Below, one piece after another: positions 1-18,500 of a stretch of DNA of 64,000 bases. The notes below the pieces were generated by a model. The model was not told where the DNA came from. It saw only the letters and a program-made list of their open reading frames with translations, and did no database searches. This DNA comes from Ciona intestinalis (lineage: Eukaryota > Chordata > Ascidiacea > Phlebobranchia > Cionidae): the NCBI RefSeq assembly GCF_000224145.3, contig NC_020174.2:956520-1020519 (forward strand), given 5' to 3'. How positions within the stretch are numbered: the first letter of the stretch is position 1; each line of letters opens with the position of its first letter. Made by a program: the position numbers and the translations under genes.

Positions 1-27
1 GGTTGATTCAACCTAACTTGTTTAACT

Positions 28-125
28 TCAGTCTGGGCAATGACAGTTATTATAACCTTTGTGTTCTGTTGCATGCAGCTTGTGCCCACTTAAAGAGTTA
101 CCGCAAAGGTAACTTTGTGGCCATG
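28..125 (-). mobile_element. SINE tail in RPS9 intron
   Basis: GGGCAATGACAGTTATTATA, GTGTTCTGTTGCATGCAGCT and GTAACTTTGTGG match the family tail in reverse orientation. Confidence 0.7.
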
Positions 126-171
126 TTTAATTAAATTATTCATTAATGGTTTTGACTTGTGGTATTATTAA

Positions 172-648
<477 letters not shown>

Positions 649-1603
649 ATGAGATCTCTATGTCCGAGAAACCCTTCATATTAGGGTGTTTGGAATAAAA
701 GTTACAAAATTGCGTACATGTGTTTTTAATGATAAGTTCTCGGCGGTTAGAGCAGCAGTGTGTGGAGGTTTCGGGAAGTAGGAGATTGCAGTAGTGACTT
801 GGACTGTAGGTTAGGAAAATAGCACCAACATCTATTTTAAGTGTTAGGGTAAGTTAAATTAGATTTAATTTCCCCTTCATTTGTACAAAATTTAAAAGTT
901 TCAGGTCGTTAGTAAGTGTATACTTGATTTGGTGGTAAAAATAAATAACACCTTTTTAGAGGATTTAGAATATTTGTGACTATACATAGAAGTTATGGGT
1001 GATAAGACAAGAAGTTATTTATAAATCTTATTTGACAATTCGCATCATGGGATTGAATCTTTGTTTGGTTTATGAAGCATGACGCACCTACGCATGACCA
1101 CGTGATTTCTTTACGCCTGAGTGCGTTTGAATCGGTAACTCACTCCTATTGAAGATCGATGCACAATGACATATCTGATTACGTCTGAAACTGTTGTGAA
1201 TTTGGCATATATGGTTTTGCCGTATTTCTAATGGTCCCTGGTTAAAGCCTGAGTTTGCGGTAAACATAGTTTATAACATAAGTAATTTTGGTTATGTTAA
1301 ATTATATGTCAATAATTTAAACGTTATTTTTATGTGTATACGTTAAGTTTGACCTAATCTAGACCAAGACGTTAGAAACCTTATAGTTCTCTGTTATCAG
1401 CACGCTACAGTTGGAGTTGTCCCATATAGTTACTGTTATTAAAGTACTGTCTATACACTATGTACCTAAACTTTCTATGTATAACGTATACTATAGACTA
1501 TATTAGTTCTGTTTATTTGCTGTAGTTTAAACAATTATTTTCAGAGAAGAATACTTTATAACAGGAATCTGTTTCTATAAATTATTATATTAAAAAAACA
1601 AAG
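649..1603. other. RPS9 3'UTR and intergenic/VPS4 upstream region
   Basis: After the RPS9 polyA signal this AT-rich stretch has no ORF with coding character. It must hold the VPS4 promoter and 5' leader. I see no strong TATA box. One E-box-like CACGTG is present near 1098. Confidence 0.6.
694..699 (+). terminator. Polyadenylation signal of RPS9
   Basis: AATAAA lies 46 bases after the RPS9 stop codon, in the expected position for 3'-end formation. Confidence 0.8.
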
Positions 1604-7348
<5,745 letters not shown>

Positions 7349-7614
7349 AAATGGACACAAGATTGTTCATACTTGCACTTAATAGCTGCTTGCGTGGTCC
7401 CAAACTAGATTTCCCAATGCTAGACATGATGTTGTTTGGTATGCAAGTGTAAACCTATCACTACAGTGCAATGAACATACTTTGTTGCGGTCAATACTGC
7501 ATTGTATATCACAACCTTTGGAAATTTTAGTGCAACATTTTGCTCGTTTAATTACAAGTTTTCTCTATCACAAACATAGAGACTGCTAAGTAAAATCTCG
7601 ATTATTATTTTGGA

Positions 7615-7620
7615 ATTAAA
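7615..7620 (+). terminator. Possible polyadenylation signal of VPS4 (ATTAAA)
   Basis: ATTAAA lies about 270 bases after the VPS4 stop codon. No canonical AATAAA lies closer. Confidence 0.4.
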
Positions 7621-8283
7621 TAGTCAAGGCTTCAAATTTACTTCATTCGCACTATTGTCTTATTGTTGTATATACAAACACACTGGTTACTTTTCAATTG
7701 ATTTTCTGGTATGTGCTAAAATACATTATATGTTGAAATACATACTTTGAAACTTTACAATATATGTTGTAGTTCGTAAAAATATTATGCCTTTATCATA
7801 GGCTGTTATATTTTGCCATTAATAATGTCCTATAACGATAAAAGTAGAGAATGTAAGCTACCTAACCATCTGGTTTCGTCAACTAAGCCATTGTCAGCTT
7901 TTGTTGAAAAAACGTTCTTGACTTTTGAATGCCAGACACTTTTACCTGTGTATTGTATAAAGGGGAAATTATGGGTTTCCCTTTCACGGAAACTGTCTCG
8001 CCCGTGTGTTTGAGTACACGTGTGGGTTTTTGCGCCATAATTATTGATTAAAAATTACACTACATAGCTTGCGAATGTTTTTAAAGACCACATAAAGCGC
8101 AAGGTTTTAAAAAACTTATTTTTCGGGCATTTTGAGTAAAATAGCATGACAATACTGTTGGTGAGTGTTATTTCGAAGGTGAATTCATTGTTAGAAACCG
8201 GTAGTGACACTGCAGATTTAAAAGCGATTGAAATTTCGAAAATATTTCAAGTATGCATCATATCTCTTGAGGCAGCAATACCA

Positions 8284-8318
8284 TGACGTCATTGCTGTAA
8301 ATCTACCGCGTGACGTCA
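8284..8318. promoter_or_regulatory. Pair of CRE/ATF-type sites (TGACGTCA)
   Basis: Two perfect palindromic TGACGTCA octamers lie 27 bases apart in a CpG-rich patch about 1.25 kb before the first coding exon of ANKHD1/mask. This is a consensus CREB/ATF site; function here is inferred only. Confidence 0.45.
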
Positions 8319-9571
8319 GTGTTCACAACGATTCGGTCAGTCGGAAGTACATATTAACTAGAAATACGGGTGATATGTATAATCAAAGCAACTTGAACTA
8401 GTACTAAAGTGTTTTAAAAATAAGTTGTTAAGTTTTAAAAACTTTGACTCTTAAGTTTAATTAAATTTGCATAATATTCTGGTATACTGCCACCTAACAG
8501 AAAACGTACCGCGCGTGAAGCCATTCTTTTCACTCGTACTGAGACGCCCTTGTATCCCTAAAACAGTCTAATAACTGTACCGTTATGAAATTAACGTTAT
8601 TTCCATTAACGTTGTAGGAATTTTGCTTGTACGCACTTGGAGTTACAGCATGCTTTTAACTAATTAGATTTAAAATAGAATAGACAGTTAGAATTTGTGT
8701 GTTTTAATGTTATAATTTACAAAAATAGAATGAACCTTTGGCCTTCTGCTATCAAACTCGACGTCATGACGTATCATTTCCGAAATTTCTGTCTAGTTAG
8801 CGTTACGCACGATGCATGTCATATATAGATTGTTGCAGTTTTTCGTAGACCGAAATATACGATTTTAGACAAAAAACTTTGTATTAAAACATTTTGGTTG
8901 ACTTGTATATACTTTTTTGTGTACACAATTAAGTTTTACAGCACTTTACTGTCTATTTGTCGAAGCAGTATATGGGTTTTTACAAGCTTACATTATATAA
9001 GTGATTAATAAGGTTTAAATAGTAAAAAAGTCTGCAATGTGAAAGTTGTATAAAAAATATGGCAACAGTAGATTAACCCTTTATGTTTTAAAGCTTTCTA
9101 GGATAAACATTAACTATTTATTCTAACATCTTGATGCACCATATCGATGATTAAAAGCTGAATATAAATTATAAGAAAAGAACTAAGAAGTTTGAATATT
9201 TGTTATTTTAACTTAAAAACCCTTTTTTACATTTTTTTATTGAAACATATATTAATGGCAACGGTTAAAATAATTGCTTCTTCACATAATTTAATCTGTA
9301 GTGTGTTTTAAATTCTTGTTTGTTGTATATAATTAAACAATGTTATGAATAACTACTTGCAGAGTTATATAAATGGTAAGAGAACATGAGGTGTACGAAA
9401 CGAAACGCACTTATTAAAGTAAATGTTTTTCCTCCACCACGCTAGGATAAATAATGTTTTTCATTTATCTATAAACCTTTATATATGAAAATAAGCAACT
9501 AATGTACTTTCTTTAGATTGTTATAAGAAAGTAGTTTACGTTGTTGGTTATTTGGTTAGTTGCGCAAAAAT

Positions 9572-12500
9572 ATGGAAATGTCTCAAACTGATGAGGAAGA
9601 AACTTCTGAGGTAAATATATATTATTTGTTCCCCAGTTATGAATAGTTATACGTTGTTTATTTCATAAATGTACATAAATTTGACATAAAAAAATTTGTC
9701 TTGTTAATAGTAATCTCTGATATAACAGTAACAAAAATCTCCGATACAAGTTTACAACCCTTACGTTATAGTGAAAAACTTTCTAAAAAAGCCACGCTAA
9801 AGATTAGGTGTATTCGTATGTCGTAGCAGGAGGATTCTTCAGTAGCACCAAAACCCAAAAGGCTGGATAATAATAAGTAGGCCTACTTAAGCAGCCATTG
9901 TCTGTATGATTATGACAACAAATCATAATACAAAAACTTTAAAGTAATTTTAGCCTTACACCAACACTACAGATTGGAAATTTATAAATAAATGATTTAC
10001 ATTCTTATTCTCATATTGAAAAATGCAGTATGTTATATGTAGCAGCGAATAGTTCTTATGAGGGTTATGTTTATAAAATCCTGCTGCCTGTGTACTAAAA
10101 ACCTGCTATGACATCACATTTATCAATATTTGCCAACAATGCATTCAGCTTCACACAATTCATATAGTGATTAACTGATTAACAAATCAAGGTTTATCAA
10201 GGTTTATAAACTTAGTCTACACTTTACCAGTTATCACTAGAATTAAACCAAATACAATAGTATTGCAATTTCCTAGGCCTAATTTCTGTCCTAATCGCCG
10301 TCGGATACCGGGAATCATTCTTACTTATCTTTTTAATAATACCTATTGTAAAAATTAACCTCACGTCTTATAAGCAAACCGTCGGATATTGTTTAAGATT
10401 ACACTAAACAATTACGCCTACATGCAGTCAAATACTCTTGTACTCTGCGTATGTATTGAAACTATCTTTTATCAACTCATTATAATGTGATCTGTGACAT
10501 CATAAAATCTCTACCAGCTTCACAGGGTTTGAGTGATATGAGCAACTGTTGTCTTCTCACTTCTCCCTTCCTTTGTTTCTTTCTTTATCTCACTCTTCTC
10601 AGCATGGTTTCTCACAGTTTTACAGCGGATATATTCTCCAAGCTTCTTGCTTGTTGGGATCAAAGTATATAAAGAACTGCATCAGCATAATGCGTATTCC
10701 AATGCCTTTGTGTGCTTTTTAGACATCCTAGTTTATTTAGTGTGGTATTATATAATAACAGAAGGGTATTTAAGAGTAATAAGGTTGCCATTAATCGATT
10801 AATTATTCAGTACAGTCTAATATATGGTAAGCTTAATGGTTCTTCACCTTAAGGGCAGTGAAACTGGGTTTTACTTTCTTAACTGTATAAAAAGATCTAT
10901 AGTTTATTTCATAGGTAGTTTCAGTCTTTTAGAAAGCAATGCTACATTTACAGCAGTTGGGTGCTAAAGCTTCTAGCCTAGAGGTTTTGTGTCTATTTTA
11001 ATCAGTAGAAACTAGAAGTGATTACATTAATACAGTACTACTTATAAGAAGGTTTAAATTAATTGTTCTGTTGTTCTTCTGATTTCTTAGCATACGTTTG
11101 TAGAGAGATACTGAGTTATAAATTTAGCCATGACATCACAAACTGACGATAAAATGTCATTTGAGGATTTATTATCGTGGCGCCCCCCCCAACCCACCAT
11201 TAATATAGATGATCTTTGTGAAATAGAAAGATTCTTGTTTGGGAACTCGGTTGCTGTTAGTGAGGCTAAGATAAACAAAGAAGTGAGTTGAACCATGGAT
11301 TCTCTTCTATAATGATTTATCTTTTTCTTAAAAAATGTTATGTAACGAGTTATTTATAGCACCGCCACTATTTATATGCAGTAATGTGCCAAGCCGCCAA
11401 CTCTGGCCTTCTTTAGTCCCATGTCATGCCTCATCGTAGGACCTCACTTACATAGCATAATATTTACTTTATGTTGTTCAAAGTCTTTTCTCAAACACTT
11501 TCCCTCTTTTACCACAATCTTTGCAACTGTTGGATAAATCTTCCCATGAGATTAGCAATTCCCTTAAGCCACCAATTGAATGTGAATTTTTCTGCCACTT
11601 ACTGAGAATGGAGCCTTGTAAGACTTAACCGTGTTGTTGCACATGTGGTGTTACTTATTATTATAGTAAAATGTGAAATTTGAATTGATTTTTTCAGTTT
11701 GTTGACTTTACATTAACTGTAACTCTTCGAAACAAACCATAAACAAAGCAACGCTTGGAATTAAACTAAAGTGTAGTTTATCACAAAAAAATGTAAAATA
11801 CAAAAGTATAAATAATACCAAAATGTAGATCGGTTTGGAATTGTTTTAACAAATTTAATGAGACTTTTATACTATCTATCTTAGGATTAAATAACTTGAA
11901 TTATTTATTAAATTAAAAACTCAAGTAATTCCATGAAATAGTCTGACGCAACTGCTGCCCAGCCTAATACATCACTCTGATGAAGTCTGGTTATATAATG
12001 ATATAACAGTGTCATTTTATTTCCTAAATAACTCCAACCAAATAGTTCAAAATCTGAGTGGTAACTTTAATTTCTGACATCACTGAACTGAAGATAATTT
12101 TAGTTTTTAAATCAAAACATTTGACATGATAATTGTATCATATCTTTGGACTGTCATGTTTGTACGGAAACAGTCCAGAAAACCCATGTATTATGCAATT
12201 AATTCGACCAAGTTTATGCAAAATCTTACCTATTGTGTTTTCTCCAGATTGAATCGTTTATACTTGAGCAAGAGGCTGAAAGTTTCGACAGTGATCATTC
12301 TGCCCTTGCATCTAAACTTGCAATGCTTGCAGCCACTGGCCATGTTTCAACAGGAGAAGGCACCAGTGATGACCAAATATCTGTTGATGCAGAAACACAA
12401 GCACGCCTGGAAGCACTGCTTGAAGCAGCAGGTGAAGATCATTTGTTTTCAATATATTTAACACACAGAGCTTAAACTAGGTTCATTGCGTAGGTGTAAA

Positions 12501-15500
12501 GTTGGAAGTGTATGTGTGTAATGTCACACCAAATTTTGAAACAAGTGATTTGTGTTTTAGCAATCTAGTTTTATGTGTGAAACAGCTTTTGCTCTTGTGT
12601 TACGCTTTTATACTAACAAGCAGAACACTAATATACTACATTCGCCACTTTTCTATGTGTGACAACTATAGTTGTTTTCTATTGGCAATTGGCATTTGGC
12701 AGCACCTTTATTTTTAAAGAAATTATATGGCACCAAACAATCTGAAAAGTGTCAACTCCAAATCCTTAAACAATGTTCATTTTTTTTCTTTAAAGGGGGG
12801 AGGGAATTTTTCTTGTTGGTTTAACAAGCTATAAACTTGCACCTTGTGTTGACATAGTCTGCTCGTATTATCAAGTCTTTACCCAACTTTAACAATGTAT
12901 CTTCAATAAACTCCACAGCCACACATAGGCGTAACACCAGGGGTGTCTGGGGTGGCAAGTCTCCCCAGTCCCCACTAAAGAAAACTGGGTGACATTATGT
13001 GTTTTAGCACCCCAGATTTGAAACGTAACACAGTTTTTCCTGCTGCTGTGTTATACAAACAAGCAGAGTCAAAGTATACCTGTTTCACCATTTTAATCAT
13101 AAGAATCCAAAGGGCAATGCTTAATTTCTATAAATATGCCTGCATTACCAATGTCATATTACCCTAGATATTGAATTTGATATAATAATGCCAAATAACT
13201 TATTTTTAAACAGTTTGGTTTCATATCCCTATTTTTAAGTTTCCTTATAATTTAGTAATGTTTCAACTATTCCAAAACATAACACCAATAACTCCAGGCA
13301 TTGGGAAACTCTCCACCTCCGATGGTAAAGCATTCGCCGACCCCGAAGTCCTTCGAAGACTTTCTTCCTCTGTTTCATGCGCTCTGGATGAAGCGGCCGC
13401 CGCTCTTTCTAAAATGAAGCAAGAAACTGGAGCTATGAACGAACAATCAAATAAAAGGTGACAATTGTTTTTCTTTATATAAAGTTTGGATAAGCAAATG
13501 CGGTTGCTTCAATTAAAAATATTTAAAGGCCTGTCCCGTATAGAATAAAGGCTTTTGCATAACCTGTATATATCCTAACATAATTTTTACAGTTATTTTA
13601 TCTTATCAAATTTTGCTCATGCTTTTCCATGATCTTTTATAAATTAATTACTCTCATGTTTATAAATTAAATTATGCCGTTGAAATAAAATAGCCACAAT
13701 TATTGACATAGAAGATATAACATGTGTATTTTAGCATGTATTGTTTTCTTTCATTTAAAATAATAAAGAGAATTCTTAATCGTAACAATTTATACAAAGG
13801 CTTTTTTCGTTCACAATACTTCTTTCTAACCCAATGTTTTAGAGAACTGAACAGAAACATGTAGGCACAGGCGGCAGAGCCAATACATATGATTTGTCCC
13901 ACTCATATATCAATGTCCAGACCCCTTAAATGCCATGTCTCTCACATTCGAAAAAAAATCCAGCCATGGCCGGCAAATTTGGGTGATTTCTAATTTAAAC
14001 AAGCCCTGATAGGAAGTACTTTAAATGACTCTCATCAAATCACGGTCATTTAATGTAAATTTACTTAATTTTATTGCTGTGTATAATTATAAGTGCCATT
14101 TATGGTCTGTTTACAGAATTTAATTAAATAATATTCATAATGGTCATATTTCTGTGTGTTACACATTGAATACTATAACTATACTTCTAAATAACTGTAT
14201 GGCACGGTTATATATAAAAATGTTACACTGTTCACATATACATATGATATTCTAGGAATTTATATTTAAATATTTATACTTGGACATTGGGCCTTGGCTC
14301 AGGTCCAGACAGATCCAATTATAGATTCAAAACAAAGGCAGCTTAAAATGCTCAAATGTTTCTCTGTCCAAGTATCTAGGATAAAACAATTTAAATAGTA
14401 CTGTGTAGTAAGATAAATATCTTTACATTATAACATCCAATTATTTCTAAATTTTCTAATTGGGTTTTGAACAATTAACAACGCTCTAATGGAGTTAAGG
14501 GACTATGGTTGCATAATTCTGTGAATATTCTTTGTTTAATCCCAAATCGGATAAAAAAAGAGAATAAAACATATATATCCCATCTTACCCCACCTACTAT
14601 ATTTTATGTGGGTACTGGGTAGTGTTGAAAACAAAGTGTGTGAGAGAACAAAGTGTGTGATTGTTGTTTATGCTACGTCTGGTGTCTGTCTAGAAGTCTC
14701 AATGGCCGTTGTCTCACTATGTGTTGCCCGCCATGCCCGTGGTATTTCTCCGATGAAATCGATTAATTATTTAGTGTTTCTTCTACGAATCATATGATGC
14801 CACCCTTGGTTATCAAATGAAAATCCTGTGAAAAACATTAGCATATTGGCAGCACATTTTAATATTAACACACCATAGGTCATAATCAATGTACATGCAA
14901 GATGTGGAATAGATAAACTAGTACAAAGTACAAATATATATATATATATATAGGTGTGTAGAACTACTAAAGCATCCTGAATTTCTTTTATGGGAAGGGA
15001 TATTCTTTTTAAAAATAGCTGTGGTACTGCCTGCCTAACCTGTTCATACTGTTCATTAATTCATTATTATATATTATCCACATGATATCACAGAATTGTG
15101 CCATACATTGTAAAGTTTATCTAAAAATCTTGTTTTTTGTTTTCTTTTCGCATATTGTAATGATAAACCACACAGGTTACATTGTAATATAATATATGTA
15201 TAATTTCGCAACTACAAAAGTGGAAAATTATCTCTGTATTTGTGGAATATTCTAAAAAAGTATTATATATATTAAAAATCTAGTATATCATTCTTAAAAA
15301 TTCTGTATATGAGTTTGTTAATCAGAGTTTTCTCTTTAGGTCCTTGGTGGAGGCGTGCAGCGAGGGCGACGTGGGCACCGTTCGTGCACTTTTGTGCGAA
15401 GGTAGGAGCGCAAATGAAACAACTGAAGATGGTGAGAGCCTTCTATCCCTAGCGTGCTCGGCAGGATATTATGAACTAGCAGAAGTAAGTGGTTTTAAAC

Positions 15501-18500
15501 ATAACAACTGATATATTTTGGTGTTGTTGTTACCAAGAGCATCCTAAAATATAAGTAAATGCCTTTTATTGTACATTATAACCTAAAGTATTACCCTGGT
15601 GATGAATTTTGTGTTAAATCTATTGTGGCCAAGTCCTAACTTGTGCTTCCTGGAAACACTGGCCTAAAAAACTGTGGCATTCCTCAAAAAGGGGATCATT
15701 TTGTTCATAAAAATACACCTGGGTGTAGCATTGTCATTTAGTAACTTAATATAATGTAGCATCGTAAAATCAACTGAACATCTTTATTTTGTTTGGCAAA
15801 ATGCATTGTTATGACTTATGAGCTTTTATTGTTGTTTGTAATCACTAGTACATTAGAAAACCCATGGTGTTGTATTGGTAGTTCATACTTCCTTGTTGTG
15901 TGGTGGATAGTTGTGGGAAAATGGTCTAAAGGATGGATACAATAATGGAATCCTAGAATCTAGTGGTTGGATAATTTACTACAAGCTAAATTTAAATCAC
16001 TGTGAAACAAAGAATGACATGAATTTGATGAATGGGAGACCGCTGTGTTTATAGTAGGTTGTTATTTGTCTAGCACCTAGGTAACTATATAAATATACGC
16101 AGCGCATACAAAGACATACCTTCTACTTTCCAATACATTTCAATACAAAGGATGTATATTAGCTGTGAAAGTTGTGTTATATTTAGTGTAGGTGAAAATA
16201 CATTAAGCCTTGCTGTTAGCAGGTCTTCTTCTACTAGGTGTGAAGCAGCTGTTTGCGTTGTTGTACCCGCGTCATACAGTTTAAAAATAGAATATATTAT
16301 TCATTACTACCATCTGTGATAGTATAGATGGAATTCCTTTCTGCTTACACAGTTATATATTACACTGTTACCTGATCAATTAAGAAATATATTAAACATT
16401 AATTATTACTGAGATAATTTTGGGATACATAGGTCGAAACATTTAGTTTAAACGGTATAGGAATATAAGCTTTGATACTTCTAATTGTAAATGAATGGTA
16501 AACGTAAACATATATATTATTATTTAATAAACTGAGTATGCGTCTTATTATTAAATTGACCACGGTCCATAACATATTTTTATATCTCTCTTGTTTTCAT
16601 TCTTATTTTTTCTCATCTATTCTTTTCTTTAACTAATCAGCTCAAAGACTATGATATGTCAATATAACATAACTTATGCAAAAAAGTGCCAAAGTGGCGG
16701 TTTGACATGTGCCATGGATTTAAGTTTACACTACTCGTTGCCACCAACACAAATTTCGATGTCTGTGTTTAATCCCAGAGTCATAGAATTAACCGAATTA
16801 ATGCCATTATGTGTCTAAAAGTAAGCAAAACTTTGCCTTTTTACTCCTTTACCTTACCTTCCTCTCATAGGTTCTACTCTCAGTTCCCCCCTACACACAC
16901 GAGTCTCAATACCTTACATGTGATGCAGGATACCAACTTGGAAACAAAATTAATTCTCATTTCCTTTCCGTTCTTAACCAGCAACTTACAAAGGCATTTC
17001 TATTTATTTACTTTCTCTAACTTCCTAAAACATATTTCTAATTAATAGTTCCAAATCTGGTCTTCACTTTTTAGTCTTCTTTTTAATTATATGTTTTAAT
17101 ATAGAAGTTTTGGCAATAAATAATGTGTCACGTTTAATAGCATTTATCAAACATTATGTAATTGTCTCACTCTCATTATATGCAAATTATCTTTGTCATC
17201 ATTTTCCTACAAGTTTTCAGTTCGTTACTGATTCTCTTAATTATTTAAATTATCTTTTCAATTAAAGTTCTGGCACTTTACATATAACGAATTACTTTAA
17301 AACATCAACACTGTTTTATTAATTGTGTTAGAAGCTTAGAAACTATACCAAGCATAGTTAGTTATGATCTGTCAAGTTATTTTAAATGTTTATCAAAACC
17401 AGACTGTAAAGTTACGCCCAATATTATCTCCATTATAAATCGAAAACGGTATGTTTTTTAAGTTATATTCTGTACAGTAAATACTATCTAAAAGTCAATT
17501 ATAATACTTGTCTTCAGTCCCCTTTAAAATTCAGTTATGAAGACCGATATTAATACCATTATAACTCTGTATGGTGTTTAGTTAACTTCTGTTCAGTAAG
17601 GTCCATCTTTACACAAATGATAAAATTTGGTATTTTTTCCCTTAAAAAAATATGACCAATATCCTTACTAACTAACACCCACTCACCCTAGGTTCTTCTC
17701 ACTATGCATGCCAATGTTGAAGATTGTGGTGCCAAAGGTGAATGCACTCCCCTAATGGAAGCTTCATCGGGTGGTTATAGCGACATCGTGCGGTTGTTAT
17801 TGTCGCATGGAGCCGACGTAAACGCAACATCTAACACTGGTAAACTTTGTAATTTATTATGTTTTTACCAGTTTTAGCAAAAATATATAATAGATGTAGT
17901 GCCCAGCAAAATTAGATACAACAGTTGTATTTTTATTATATATCCTGTGCTTATGATATTGATATTGTATGAGTAGGTGAAAAAATGACCTAAAAGGATT
18001 TTCTATACGGCACTTTCTATACTTTCCTTTTCTTTTTCAATAAAAATCTTAAGTTGATTTTCTAGATTTTTCTGCAGTACTATTGTAGTTTGATTTTTAA
18101 TCAAACAGTATTTGAAAATTCTCCAGGCAACACTGCATTAACGTACGCATGCTGCGGAGGTTACGAGGATGTAGTTCGCCTCCTAGTGGACGCAGGAGCG
18201 GAACTTGAGTGCCACAACGAGAACGGGCACACCCCATTAATGGAGGCTGCATCTGGTGGCCATGTTGCGGTTGCTGAAGTCCTGCTTGCACGAGGGGCCG
18301 GGATCAATACTCACTCTAATGAGTTTAAAGAATCTGCTTTAACATTGGCTTGTTATAAAGGTACGGGTGTCCTATTGATAGCTCCAAGCTTTGTTGAAAT
18401 ATTCCATGTTTGTATGTAATATAAGCCAATATGTGTTACATACTCATGTTATGCTGATATATTGCTAAACATATTATAATCCGAACTTATGTGTTGGCTT

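Larger units (their letters stand above)
7349..9571. other. VPS4 3'UTR and intergenic region before ANKHD1/mask
   Basis: No ORF here looks coding. The part from about 8150 to 8830 is richer in CpG than its surroundings. It holds two TGACGTCA octamers (8284-8291 and 8311-8318) plus a GACGTCATGACG near 8760, and is the best candidate for the regulatory region of the downstream gene. The remainder is plain AT-rich sequence. Confidence 0.5.

Noticed and set aside
7813..8013. 66-codon plus ORF after VPS4
   Set aside because: No domain, splice support or conservation signal; lies in the intergenic stretch.
9830..9876. Exon-like block EDSSVAPKPKRLDNN between AG and GT in ANKHD1/mask intron 1
   Set aside because: It ends in phase 2, but the next known exon needs phase 0. 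Exon 9610 joined directly to 12248 matches the vertebrate protein.
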